From positions 2,480,001 through 2,544,000 of the forward strand of contig OZ220679.1 of the NCBI GenBank assembly GCA_965116355.1: a stretch of DNA of 64,000 nt. The letters are read 5' to 3'. Made by a program: the position numbers and the translations under genes. The DNA is from UBA1127 sp965116355 (GTDB taxonomy: Bacteria; Chloroflexota; Dehalococcoidia; Lucifugimonadales; UBA1127). Positions 53,611 to 63,450 of this stretch are shown piece after piece (position 1 is the first letter of the stretch; every line of letters begins with the position of its first letter). The notes beneath the pieces were generated by a model. It ran no database searches. It had not been told where the DNA came from and worked only from the letters and a program-made list of their open reading frames with translations.

Positions 53611-54618
53611 GTGGGTGAGCGGCCCGTTATCGCGATCACGATGGGGGACCCTTGCGGGATAGGCGCGGAGGTCATCGCGAAGGCGCTGGCGCGACCGTCG
53701 GTGGGTGCGTGGTGCACGCCGCTGGTCGTCGGGAACGCGGACATCATGCGGCGGGCCTTCGAGCTGACGGGGTCGGGGTTCGAAGTTCGGGCGGTCGAGT
53801 CGGCGGATGACGTCGTTGGCGGTGGCGGGGCCGTCGCGGTGCTGGACATCGGCAACTACGACGCCGCGGGGATGCGGCCGGGCGAGATCTCGGCGACGGC
53901 AGGCAAGGCGGCGATGGAGTGGGTGGTGCGCGCGGGGGAGCTGTGCCTGAACGGCTCTGTGACGGCGATGGCGACGGCGCCGCTGCACAAGGAGGCCGCG
54001 AGCCTAGCGGGGTACGAGGACATCGGCCACATGGAGGTGCTGCAGCGGCTGTCCGAGTCGCCGAAGGTGCTGACGATGCTGGTGTCCAAGGGGCTGCGGG
54101 TGGTGCACCTGACGACACACCGCTCGCTGAAGCGGGCGTGCGACTACGTGACGCAGGACAACATCCTGGCGGCGCTCCGGCTCACGGACTCGTCGTTCAA
54201 GACGTGGGGGTTTTCGGAGCCACGGATCGGCGTGGCGGCGCTGAACCCGCACGCCTCGGACGGCGGGCTCATCGGCGACGAGGAGGCGACGGAGATCTCG
54301 CCGGCGGTGGAGGCGGCGCTCGCCGAGGGGATCGACGCGGCGGGGCCGGTGCCGGCGGACACGGTGTTCCTGCAGGGCGTTCGCGGCGACTACGACGCGG
54401 TGCTGGCGATGTACCACGACCAGGGACACATTGCGGTGAAGATGTACGGCTTCGAGGAGAGCATCACGGTGAACCTGGGGCTGCCGTTCATCCGGACGTC
54501 GGTAGACCATGGGACGGCGTTCGACATTGCGTGGCAGAACAAGGCGGACGACACGAGCATGGTGGAGTCGATCAAGGTGGCGGTGGACCTGGCTACCGGG
54601 ACGGGGATTGCGGGGTAG
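53611..54618 (+). CDS. pdxA: 4-hydroxythreonine-4-phosphate dehydrogenase family protein
   Basis: 335 residues from GTG 53611. PdxA signatures: ITMGDPCGIGAEVIAKAL, THRSLKRACDYVT, GVAALNPHASDGGLIGDEE and YHDQGHIAVKMYGFEESITVNLGLPFIRTS with metal-binding His/Asp. Family members act in pyridoxal-phosphate synthesis. The PdxA2 subgroup instead oxidises 4-phosphothreonate in sugar-acid catabolism. With no pdxJ nearby, either is possible. Confidence 0.85.
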   Translation: MGERPVIAITMGDPCGIGAEVIAKALARPSVGAWCTPLVVGNADIMRRAFELTGSGFEVRAVESADDVVGGGGAVAVLDIGNYDAAGMRPGEISATAGKAAMEWVVRAGELCLNGSVTAMATAPLHKEAASLAGYEDIGHMEVLQRLSESPKVLTMLVSKGLRVVHLTTHRSLKRACDYVTQDNILAALRLTDSSFKTWGFSEPRIGVAALNPHASDGGLIGDEEATEISPAVEAALAEGIDAAGPVPADTVFLQGVRGDYDAVLAMYHDQGHIAVKMYGFEESITVNLGLPFIRTSVDHGTAFDIAWQNKADDTSMVESIKVAVDLATGTGIAG

Positions 54619-54619
54619 G

Positions 54620-54910
54620 CTGGGGCGCTGGATTCCCGCCTTCGCGGGAATGACGAAGGAGTTGGCAGAGTCGCGGGGCCGGTTAGGGGCGAGCGGCCCT
54701 TCGACAGGCTCAGAGCGAACGGGGGCGCGGATCGTCGGGGTTCCTGCCTGCGCAGGAACGACGAGGGAGTTGGCAGGGTCGCGGGGTAGGTTGGGGGCGA
54801 GTGGCCCTTCGATTTCCCTCAGGGCGAACGGTTGGGGCGAGCGGCCCTTCGACAGGCTCAGGGTGAGCGGGGGGTACGCTGGATACCGGCTTTCGCCGGT
54901 ATGACGAGAG
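54620..54910. repeat. Block of six intergenic palindromic repeats
   Basis: In order: GGATTCCCGCCTTCGCGGGA, CCCTTCGACAGGCTCAGAGC, GGTTCCTGCCTGCGCAGGAA, CCCTTCGATTTCCCTCAGGG, CCCTTCGACAGGCTCAGGGT, ATACCGGCTTTCGCCGGTAT. Nothing else lies between pdxA and proC. Confidence 0.85.
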
Positions 54911-54921
54911 CGGGAGACGAT

Positions 54922-55728
54922 ATGCGGATTGGGTTTATTGGCGGCGGGACGATGGCGGAGGCGATCCTTGGCGGGGTGCTCGAGCGGGAGCTGGCGTCGC
55001 CGGGGGACATTGCGGTTGCCGAGATCGTCGGGCCGCGGCGCGAGTACCTCGCGGAGCGATACGGCGTCGTTGTGACGGACGACGGCAAGGCGGCGGCGGG
55101 GCACGGGAGCCTGGTGCTGCTGGCGGTGAAGCCGCAGGACCTGCCGAAAGCCATGTCAGGGCTGCGGAAGTCGCTCTCGGACGAGCAGGCGGCGCTGAGC
55201 ATCGTGGCGGGGGCGACGATCAAGTCGATCCAGAAGGGGCTCGACCACGAAGGCATCGTGCGGATCATGCCGAACACGCCGGCGCAGATCGGCGCGGGGG
55301 TGAGCGTGTGGACGGCGACGGAGGGCACGCATCCGGACCGCATCGAGGAGACGCGCAACCTGCTGCAGGCCATCGGCAAAGAGGTGCAGGTGCCGAGCGA
55401 GAAGTACGTGGACATGGCGACGGGGCTGAGCGGCAGCGGGCCGGCGTACGTGTTCCTGTTCATCGAGGCGCTGACGGACGCGGGGGTGCAGGTGGGGCTG
55501 TCCCGGGACATCGCGGCGACGCTGGCGACGCAGACGGTGCTGGGGAGCGCGCAGCTGCTGCAGCAGTCGGGGCGGCACCCGGCGGAGCTTCGGAACGCGG
55601 TGACGTCGCCGGGCGGGACGACGGCGGAGGGGTTGCTGTCGCTCGAGAGCAACCGGTTCCGGGCGGCGGTGATGGAGGCGGTGGAGGCGGCGTACGAGAA
55701 GGCCGTGCAGCTGGGTGAGGAGGACTAG
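54922..55728 (+). CDS. proC: Pyrroline-5-carboxylate reductase
   Basis: 268 residues from ATG 54922 (GGGAGACG upstream). The open frame further upstream only translates repeats. IGFIGGGTMAEAILGG (Rossmann), LAVKPQDL, RIMPNTPAQIGAGVSVW, DMATGLSGSGPAYVFLFIEAL and the C-terminal VTSPGGTTAEGL are complete ProC motifs. Final step of proline synthesis. Stop overlaps the yggT start by one base. Confidence 0.93.
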   Translation: MRIGFIGGGTMAEAILGGVLERELASPGDIAVAEIVGPRREYLAERYGVVVTDDGKAAAGHGSLVLLAVKPQDLPKAMSGLRKSLSDEQAALSIVAGATIKSIQKGLDHEGIVRIMPNTPAQIGAGVSVWTATEGTHPDRIEETRNLLQAIGKEVQVPSEKYVDMATGLSGSGPAYVFLFIEALTDAGVQVGLSRDIAATLATQTVLGSAQLLQQSGRHPAELRNAVTSPGGTTAEGLLSLESNRFRAAVMEAVEAAYEKAVQLGEED

Positions 55729-55988
55729 TGCAAGCAATCGGAGGTCTCCTGGTCAGCCTGCTCTACCTCTTTGTATTGGCCATCTTCATCAGGTCCATCC
55801 TGTCATGGTTCCCCATGTCGCCGTACAATCCGATCAAGGCGGCGCTCGACCAGATCACCGACCCGGTGCTGGGGCCGCTGCGCCGGTACCTGCCGTCGTT
55901 CGGCATGCTGGACCTGAGCCCGATGATCGCCATCATCCTCATTATTTTCCTCATTATTCCGCTAGTGCAGGCGTTGTTTGGGATTTAG
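55728..55988 (+). CDS. YggT-family membrane protein
   Basis: 86 residues from GTG 55728 with AGGAGG eight bases upstream inside proC. Two transmembrane helices (LLVSLLYLFVLAIFIRSILSW, about 7-27; MIAIILIIFLIIPLVQALF, about 66-84) and the family motif NPIKAALDQITDPVLGPLRRYLPS between them. proC-yggT pairing is common. The role is poorly known (ion tolerance, septation). Confidence 0.88.
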   Translation: MQAIGGLLVSLLYLFVLAIFIRSILSWFPMSPYNPIKAALDQITDPVLGPLRRYLPSFGMLDLSPMIAIILIIFLIIPLVQALFGI

Positions 55989-55997
55989 GGGGCGCGG

Positions 55998-56090
55998 CAC
56001 TGCCCTTCGACAGGCTCAGGGCGAACGAGGGAGTCAATAGTGGTTGGTGGCGAGCGCCATGGATTCCCGCTTTCGCGGGAATGACGACAG
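55998..56090. repeat. Two intergenic palindromic repeats
   Basis: CCCTTCGACAGGCTCAGGGC (55999-56018) and GGATTCCCGCTTTCGCGGGA (56061-56080). Confidence 0.85.
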
Positions 56091-56123
56091 CGGGGCTCAG
56101 GGGGAACGGGGGAGGCTAAGGTC

Positions 56124-56339
56124 ATGCCGATGAATTGGGAACAGTCAAAGACGGGCGAGATGCGGCGGTGGAAGAAGGGCGACAATACCGTGGTCATCCA
56201 CCTGAACAAGTTCAATGGCACGTACCAGGTCTCGGTGATCCGGTCGATTCAGAGCGCGGGCATGGGGCTCAGCGCGGAAGGCTTCGACTCGCTGGAGGAG
56301 GCGCAGGAGTGGGCGGCGCTGCTGCTGCGCGAGGACTAG
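56124..56339 (+). CDS. Hypothetical protein, 71 residues
   Basis: ATG 56124, GGGGGAGG upstream. A small mixed alpha/beta protein: basic N-terminal half (KTGEMRRWKKGDNTVVIHLNKF), beta strands TYQVSVIRSIQ and a C-terminal helix SLEEAQEWAALLLRED. First of three small genes before degV. Unknown function. Confidence 0.55.
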   Translation: MPMNWEQSKTGEMRRWKKGDNTVVIHLNKFNGTYQVSVIRSIQSAGMGLSAEGFDSLEEAQEWAALLLRED

Positions 56340-56375
56340 CTCAACACCACACAAATCAGGGGGCAAGAGAGCGCT

Positions 56376-56825
56376 ATGGACAGGATTCCGCTGGCCGGGA
56401 AGATCGCGATCGCTGTGTTCGCACTGGCAATCATTATTGCCACCATCGTCGTGGTTGTGCTGGTTTCCAATGACACGATCGACGAGAACTGGGGCCTGGG
56501 GCTCTTCTCGGTGTTTGTGATTCTGGGCGGCATCGGCTTCATCAGCGACGCGTTCAAGCGGGAGGACGCCCCAAAGGCATTCGCTTCGGTTGTGTTCAAG
56601 TTTGCGTCGCTGGGCTTGACGCTGGGTCTCATCGCGGGCGACTGGGGCGAATACTGGTGGCAGATGCTGATTGGCGGGCTGCTGGTGGGCGTTATCGTCG
56701 CGCTCATCGAGGGGCGGCTTCGCACGGGCGAGGAGCCGCCACGGGTGTTCCGGCTGGTTGTGTGGAACCTTGTGGGTGTCCTCGCCATCGGCGAGGGGGC
56801 GTACAAGCTGACCACGCTGCTGTAA
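56376..56825 (+). CDS. Membrane protein, tandem paralogue 1
   Basis: 149 residues. Helices at about 8-31 (KIAIAVFALAIIIATIVVVVLV), 43-58 (GLFSVFVILGGIGFISDAF), 74-86 (SLGLTLGLIAG), 92-110 (QMLIGGLLVGVIVALIEG) and 125-145. The sequence SNDTIDENWG..FVILGGIGFISDAFKRE..KFASLGLTLGLIAGDW aligns throughout with the next gene, so the pair arose by duplication. Family not recognised. Confidence 0.62.
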   Translation: MDRIPLAGKIAIAVFALAIIIATIVVVVLVSNDTIDENWGLGLFSVFVILGGIGFISDAFKREDAPKAFASVVFKFASLGLTLGLIAGDWGEYWWQMLIGGLLVGVIVALIEGRLRTGEEPPRVFRLVVWNLVGVLAIGEGAYKLTTLL

Positions 56826-56898
56826 GTGAAGGCTGCTACGGGGCCGCGTTCCACCCATTCGATTCAGCTACGGAAGCGCAAGGGGCGAACCGGAGCAC

Positions 56899-57345
56899 AT
56901 GAATACGCTATCCCTATCGGCCAACCATGCACTGGTCGCACTCCTTCTGGCCGTGCTGGCGGTCGCCGTCGGGGTGATCCTGCTGGTGTCCAACGGCACA
57001 ATCGAGGAGCAGACGGGCCGGAACTTCTTCGCGCTATTCGTCATCGTGTTTGGGACGTGCTTCATCCGGGACGCCTTCAGGAGCGAGGGCGGGCCGCAAG
57101 GTTTCCGTGCGATCACGCTCAAGTTCACCTCGCTGGCGTTCACGCTGGGGCTCATCACGGGCGGGTGGACGGCGAACTGGCTGCTGCTGACGACGGGCGG
57201 GGTGGCCGCGGGCCTCGCGTTCTCCCTCGCCGAGCGGGCGATGAGCGGGGGCGACGGCGCGCACCGGGGGCTGCGGCTGGCGGTGTGGATCCCCGTCGGG
57301 CTAGCCTCGATGGGCGAGGGCGTGTACATCATCCTGCCGCTGTAG
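56899..57345 (+). CDS. Membrane protein, tandem paralogue 2
   Basis: 148 residues and the same five-helix plan as the previous gene: LVSNGTIEEQTGRNFFALFVIVFGTCFIRDAF.., LKFTSLAFTLGLITGGWTANW.., and a final GEGVYIILPL matching GEGAYKLTTLL. Roughly a third of positions match by eye, so the duplication is old. It lies 73 bases downstream of paralogue 1. Confidence 0.62.
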   Translation: MNTLSLSANHALVALLLAVLAVAVGVILLVSNGTIEEQTGRNFFALFVIVFGTCFIRDAFRSEGGPQGFRAITLKFTSLAFTLGLITGGWTANWLLLTTGGVAAGLAFSLAERAMSGGDGAHRGLRLAVWIPVGLASMGEGVYIILPL

Positions 57346-57420
57346 GGGGCGGCGCGGTCCGCACTGCCCGCTGAAAGCGCCCTGAAGTTCTTCCATTTAC
57401 GCCGAACTTGATGCAATCTG

Positions 57421-58311
57421 GTGCAGATGGACGACCTCCCTGATTCCGAACCGACCGTTACGGTCATTGTCGACAGCACGTCATCGCTGACGGCTGAGCA
57501 CATCGGCGGGCTGCCGCTGGAGGTTGTGCCGCTGCAGCTGTCCGTGGGCGGGCGCGGCTATCTGGACGGCGTCGACATCACGGCGGACGCGTTCTACCAG
57601 CTCATCGCGGACGACAGCGTGCCCGCGCAGACGGCCGCCCCCTCTCCCGCATCATACGAGGAAGCACTTCAACGCGCCTTCGAATCGGGGCGCGACGTGC
57701 TGTGCGTCACGACGACGTCCAAGCTGAGCGCGACGTACGGCATCGCGGCGGCGGCGCTCGAGGAGGCTCTCGCGGCGCACCCGGAGCGGCGCGGGGTCGT
57801 GCTCGACAGTGCGACGGCGGGCGGGGCCGAGGCGCTGGTGGCGCTGGCGGCAGCGCGGCTGGCGTCGGAGGGCGCGGCGCTCGACGCGGTGGAGCGGCTG
57901 GCGGCCGACGTGGCGGGGCGGGTTTACTTCGTCGGCATCCTGGAGTCGCTGCGGCGGCTGCAGCGCGGGGGCCGGGTGCCCAAGGCGGCGTTCTGGGCGG
58001 CGTCGCTGCTGAACATCAACCCCATCCTCGCGATCTGGCCGGGCGAGGGCGAGGTGCGCATGGTGGCGCGTCCGCGCACACGGGCCAAGGCGGTCGAACG
58101 GGTCATGGAGGTCATGGCGGAGGAGTCGGGCGGCGGGCCGATGCGCGTCGTCGTGATGCACGCGGCCGCGCCGGAGGACGCCGAATCGCTGCAGCGCGCG
58201 ATTGCGGGCCGGTTCGCGTGCGTGGAGACGATCACCATGCCGTTCACGCCGGTGATCGGCGCGCACACGGGGCCGGGGCTGCTGGGGGTCGCGTTTCATA
58301 CCGAAAGCTGA
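57421..58311 (+). CDS. DegV-family fatty-acid-binding protein
   Basis: About 296 residues from GTG 57421 (ATG 57427 is an alternative). TVIVDSTSSLTAEHIGGLPLEVVPLQLSVGGRGYLDGVDI, TAAPSPASYEEALQRA, CVTTTSKLSATYGIA and the C-terminal VIGAHTGPGLLGVAFHTE are the DegV hallmarks. DegV/FakB proteins present fatty acids to a DAK-type kinase. No fakA is nearby, but fabF follows directly. Confidence 0.88.
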   Translation: MQMDDLPDSEPTVTVIVDSTSSLTAEHIGGLPLEVVPLQLSVGGRGYLDGVDITADAFYQLIADDSVPAQTAAPSPASYEEALQRAFESGRDVLCVTTTSKLSATYGIAAAALEEALAAHPERRGVVLDSATAGGAEALVALAAARLASEGAALDAVERLAADVAGRVYFVGILESLRRLQRGGRVPKAAFWAASLLNINPILAIWPGEGEVRMVARPRTRAKAVERVMEVMAEESGGGPMRVVVMHAAAPEDAESLQRAIAGRFACVETITMPFTPVIGAHTGPGLLGVAFHTES

Positions 58312-58353
58312 CGCGGCGAGGCTGCAATGCCACCGATTTGCGGCATCTTTCGC

Positions 58354-58385
58354 TTGTTCCGTCCCTCATGGCGCCCTGCTATAAT
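58354..58385 (+). promoter_or_regulatory. Possible fabF promoter
   Basis: Perfect TATAAT at 58380-58385 with only a poorly placed TTGTTC (58354-58359). The 90-base leader contains CAGGCC..GGCCTG pairing. Confidence 0.4.
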
Positions 58386-58479
58386 CGCGGGAACACCGTG
58401 CCGCTCAGGCCTACCGACAGACTCCTCAGGGGGGCCTGTCAGAGCCAAAGCAACAGCGTGACGCTGACAAGGAGCACTT

Positions 58480-59724
58480 GTGGCAGAAGAACGAATAGTA
58501 GTGACCGGTATAGGCGTGGTGAGTCCCCTCGGTCTGACAGCAGACGCGACATGGGAATCGCTCCTCGCCGGGCGGTCGGGGGTCTCACGCATCTCGGCGT
58601 TCGACCCCGAGGGGTTTGAGACGACGATAGCGGCGGAGATTGCGGACTTCGACCCGACCAACTACATGGACCGGAAGGAAGCTCGACGGGCGGACCGCTT
58701 CTCGCAGTTCGCGCTGGCGGCGGCGCGCGAGGCGCTGGGCCAAGCGGAGCTGCTGCGCGAGGAGCCGCTGGGCGACCGGGTGTCGTCGCTCATCGCGAGC
58801 GGCGTGGGCGGCATCATCACGCTGTCCGAGCAGTACGACGTGCTGCGGGAGAAGGGCCCCAAGCGCATCAGCCCGTTCCTGGTACCGATGATGCTGGTGG
58901 ACATGGCGGGCGGCAACGTCTCGATCACGTACGGCGCGCGGGGGCCGAGCTTCGCGACGGTCTCGGCGTGCGCGAGCGGGGCGGACGCCATCGGGATGGG
59001 GATGGACCTCATCCGCAAGGGTGAGATTGACGTGGCGATCTGCGGAGGGGCCGAGGCGCCCATCTGCCCAATCGCAGTGGCGGGGTTCAACTCCGCCGGG
59101 GCACTTTCGCGGAACAACGAGACGCCCGAGGCGGCGTCGCGGCCGTTCGACGCGCTGCGGGACGGGTTCATCATCGGCGAGGGCGCGGCGGTGCTCGTCG
59201 TCGAGCGGCTGGAGCACGCGCTGGCGCGGGGCGCGCGGCCCATCGCCGAGCTCTCGGGCTACGGCGTGACGTCGGACGCGTCGCACATCACGCAACCGGC
59301 GCCCTTCGGCGAGGGCGGCGCGCGGGCGATGCGACAGGCGATCGCGGGCGCGGGGCTGAAGCCGGAGGACGTGGACTACATCAACGCGCACGGGACGTCG
59401 ACGCCGATCAACGACAAGGCGGAGACGGACGCGGTCAAGTCAGTCTGGGGCGAGGACGCGAACAAGGTGGCCATCAGCTCTTCCAAGTCGATGACGGGCC
59501 ACCTGCTGGGGGCGGCGGGCGCCATCGAGTCGGCCATCTGCGTGATGGCCATCGAGCGGGGCGCCATTCCGCCGACCATCAACCTGACGAACCCCGACCC
59601 GGAGTGCGACCTGGACTACACGCCGCACAATGCGCGGATGACCAAGGTGGACGTGGCCATGACCAACTCGCTGGGGTTCGGCGGCCACAACACCTCCCTG
59701 CTCTTCCAGCGCTACGACGCGTAG
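58480..59724 (+). CDS. fabF: 3-oxoacyl-[acyl-carrier-protein] synthase II
   Basis: 414 residues from GTG 58480 (AAGGAG seven bases upstream). Cys-His-His catalytic set: VSACASGADAIGMG (Cys about 163), YINAHGTSTPINDKAETDAV (His about 303), SSKSMTGHLLGAAGAIE (His about 341), plus C-terminal NSLGFGGHNTSLLF. Condenses malonyl-ACP with acyl-ACP. recJ follows after 13 bases. Confidence 0.94.
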   Translation: MAEERIVVTGIGVVSPLGLTADATWESLLAGRSGVSRISAFDPEGFETTIAAEIADFDPTNYMDRKEARRADRFSQFALAAAREALGQAELLREEPLGDRVSSLIASGVGGIITLSEQYDVLREKGPKRISPFLVPMMLVDMAGGNVSITYGARGPSFATVSACASGADAIGMGMDLIRKGEIDVAICGGAEAPICPIAVAGFNSAGALSRNNETPEAASRPFDALRDGFIIGEGAAVLVVERLEHALARGARPIAELSGYGVTSDASHITQPAPFGEGGARAMRQAIAGAGLKPEDVDYINAHGTSTPINDKAETDAVKSVWGEDANKVAISSSKSMTGHLLGAAGAIESAICVMAIERGAIPPTINLTNPDPECDLDYTPHNARMTKVDVAMTNSLGFGGHNTSLLFQRYDA

Positions 59725-59737
59725 CCGGCCGTCCGGC

Positions 59738-61432
59738 ATGGCGGACAACGGCGCAGTTCCGCAGCCCACGTGGGTCATCGGGCCACGGGCGCCCGACGAG
59801 GCAGTCGAGGCGCTGCGGCTGCCCCGGCTGTGGGCGCAACTCCTCTACAACCGCGGCATCGAGACGCGCGACATGGCGTGGGAGCTGCTGCATGCGTCCG
59901 AGGACGCGCTGCACGACCCTTTCCTCTTCTCCGAAATGGACTCTGCCGTCGAGCGTACGCTGGCGGCCGTCGAGGGCGGCGAGACGATCGCGGTCTACGG
60001 GGACTTCGACACGGACGGCGTCACGGCGTCGGCGCTGCTGTACGAATCACTGATGGCGCTCGGCGGGGACGCGTTCGTGCACCTGCCGCACCGGGTGCGC
60101 GACGGCCACGGGCTGAACGGCGAGGCCGTCACAGCGATGGCCGAGTTCGGGGCGTCGCTGGTCATCACCGTCGACTGCGGGATCACGTCGGCGGTGGAGG
60201 TGCGGCAGGCGAAGGAACTCGGCATGGACGTCATCCTGACGGACCACCACGCGCCCGTGGGGGAGACGCCGGAGGCCTTCGCGATGGTGACGCCCACGGA
60301 CGCCTACCCCTTCCCGTTCCTCACGGGCGCGGGGCTGGCCTTCAAGCTGGTGCAGGCAATCCACCGGCGGCTGGAGACGCCCGTGCCGGGCGGGGCGCTG
60401 GAGCTGGCGTCGCTGGGGACTGTCGCGGACATGGCGCCGCTGCTGGGGGAGAACCGCGCAATCGCGACGCTGGGGCTCGAGCGGCTGCGGGAGACGGAGC
60501 GGCCGGGGCTGCTGGCGCTGCTGGCGTCGGCGGGCGTGGCGCGAGAGTCGCTGGACCACGAATCGATCCCGTTCGTCATCGCGCCGCGGCTGAACGCGGC
60601 GGGGCGGATGGAGAGCGCCGAGCTGGCGTTCAACCTGCTGACGGTGGACGACCCGGAGGAGGCGCGGGAGCTGGCCTCGCACATCGAGACGCTGAACCGG
60701 GAGCGGCGGTCGTTGACGCAGGAGCTGCTGGACGAGGGGATGCGGCTGGCCACGCCGCAGGTGGAGGCGGGTGAGCGGCTGCTGTTCATCACGGGCGAGC
60801 AGTTCAACCCGGGCGTCAGCGGGCTGGTGGCGGGCCGGCTGGTCGAGCGGTTCTCGCGGCCGGCGGTGGTCATCGCGGTGGACGGCGACACGGCGCGGGC
60901 GAGCGGGCGGAGCACGACGGAGTTTCACCTGGCGCGGGCGCTGGCGGAGCACGGCGAGCGGTTCCTGCACTTCGGCGGGCACCCGGCGGCGGCGGGTTTT
61001 GTGGCGCGCACGGAGGAGCTCGAGAGCATACGGAGTTCGTTGCAGGAGCTCGCCCGGGAGCGGCTGCAGGAGACGTCGCTGGAGCCGACGCTGCGCGTGG
61101 ACGCGGAGGCGGGGTTCGCGGAGATGCCGGGGCAGACGATGGGGTTCCTGCGACGGCTGGCGCCGTTCGGGCAGGGGAACCCGCCTCCGGCGTTCCTCGC
61201 TCGGGGCGCTGCGGTGGTCGACGTGCGGCGCATGGGCAGCGAGGGGCAGCACCTGCGGCTGCAGCTGCGACGGGACGGCTCGACGTGGGAGGCGGTCGCG
61301 TTCAACCGGGCGTGGCCGGAAGGCGTCGGCGAGCGGGCGCGTATCGATGTGGTGTACACGCCGGAGGTGAACACGTACAACGGGCGGCAGCGTCTGCAGA
61401 TGCGGGTGCTGGACCTGCGAGGGGCGGGGTGA
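59738..61432 (+). CDS. recJ: Single-stranded-DNA-specific exonuclease RecJ
   Basis: 564 residues. DHH-family motifs in order: VYGDFDTDGVTASALLYESL (about 86), ITVDCGITSAVEV, VILTDHHAPVGETPEAFA (DHH near 168), VADMAPLLGENR and the DHHA1 GGHPAAAGF (about 415), then the RecJ OB-fold domain to the end. Degrades single-stranded DNA 5' to 3' in recombination and repair. Confidence 0.93.
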   Translation: MADNGAVPQPTWVIGPRAPDEAVEALRLPRLWAQLLYNRGIETRDMAWELLHASEDALHDPFLFSEMDSAVERTLAAVEGGETIAVYGDFDTDGVTASALLYESLMALGGDAFVHLPHRVRDGHGLNGEAVTAMAEFGASLVITVDCGITSAVEVRQAKELGMDVILTDHHAPVGETPEAFAMVTPTDAYPFPFLTGAGLAFKLVQAIHRRLETPVPGGALELASLGTVADMAPLLGENRAIATLGLERLRETERPGLLALLASAGVARESLDHESIPFVIAPRLNAAGRMESAELAFNLLTVDDPEEARELASHIETLNRERRSLTQELLDEGMRLATPQVEAGERLLFITGEQFNPGVSGLVAGRLVERFSRPAVVIAVDGDTARASGRSTTEFHLARALAEHGERFLHFGGHPAAAGFVARTEELESIRSSLQELARERLQETSLEPTLRVDAEAGFAEMPGQTMGFLRRLAPFGQGNPPPAFLARGAAVVDVRRMGSEGQHLRLQLRRDGSTWEAVAFNRAWPEGVGERARIDVVYTPEVNTYNGRQRLQMRVLDLRGAG

Positions 61433-61462
61433 GGTTTTCTCAGTCCGATCGCGACAAAAACT

Positions 61463-61494
61463 AAGGGGGAGTTGCCATCTGGCAACTCCCCCTT
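61463..61494. terminator. Bidirectional terminator between recJ and acs
   Basis: AAGGGGGAGTTGCCA (61463-61477) and its exact complement (61480-61494) around a two-base TC; TTTATG on the plus side and AGTTTTTGTC on the minus side. Confidence 0.85.
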
Positions 61495-61533
61495 TATGAA
61501 ACCCTGTAGAGGCGCGTTCCTTGACGTTGGTCA

Positions 61534-63282
<1,749 letters not shown>

Positions 63283-63395
63283 GACGCCTCCTTTGCAATT
63301 GCACCCGAGGGTGAGGGAGTTGGTCGGCCTCAGACTACAAAAGGGGTATGGGGGCGTCAAGACGGGGAGGGCGTCAGGAGCTTCGGGAAGAACGA

Positions 63396-63430
63396 GAGAG
63401 GGCCTCGGTCAACGAACTCGAGGCCCTCTC
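63396..63430. terminator. Terminator between the MfnB-like gene and acs
   Basis: GAGAGGGCCTCG (63396-63407) and CGAGGCCCTCTC (63419-63430) pair exactly. No long T-tract. Confidence 0.6.
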
Positions 63431-63450
63431 GCAATGTCGGGTGTATTCAG

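Noticed and set aside
54832..54921. Upstream extension of proC
   Set aside because: The residues (AQGERGVRWIPAFAGMT) are translation of intergenic repeats.
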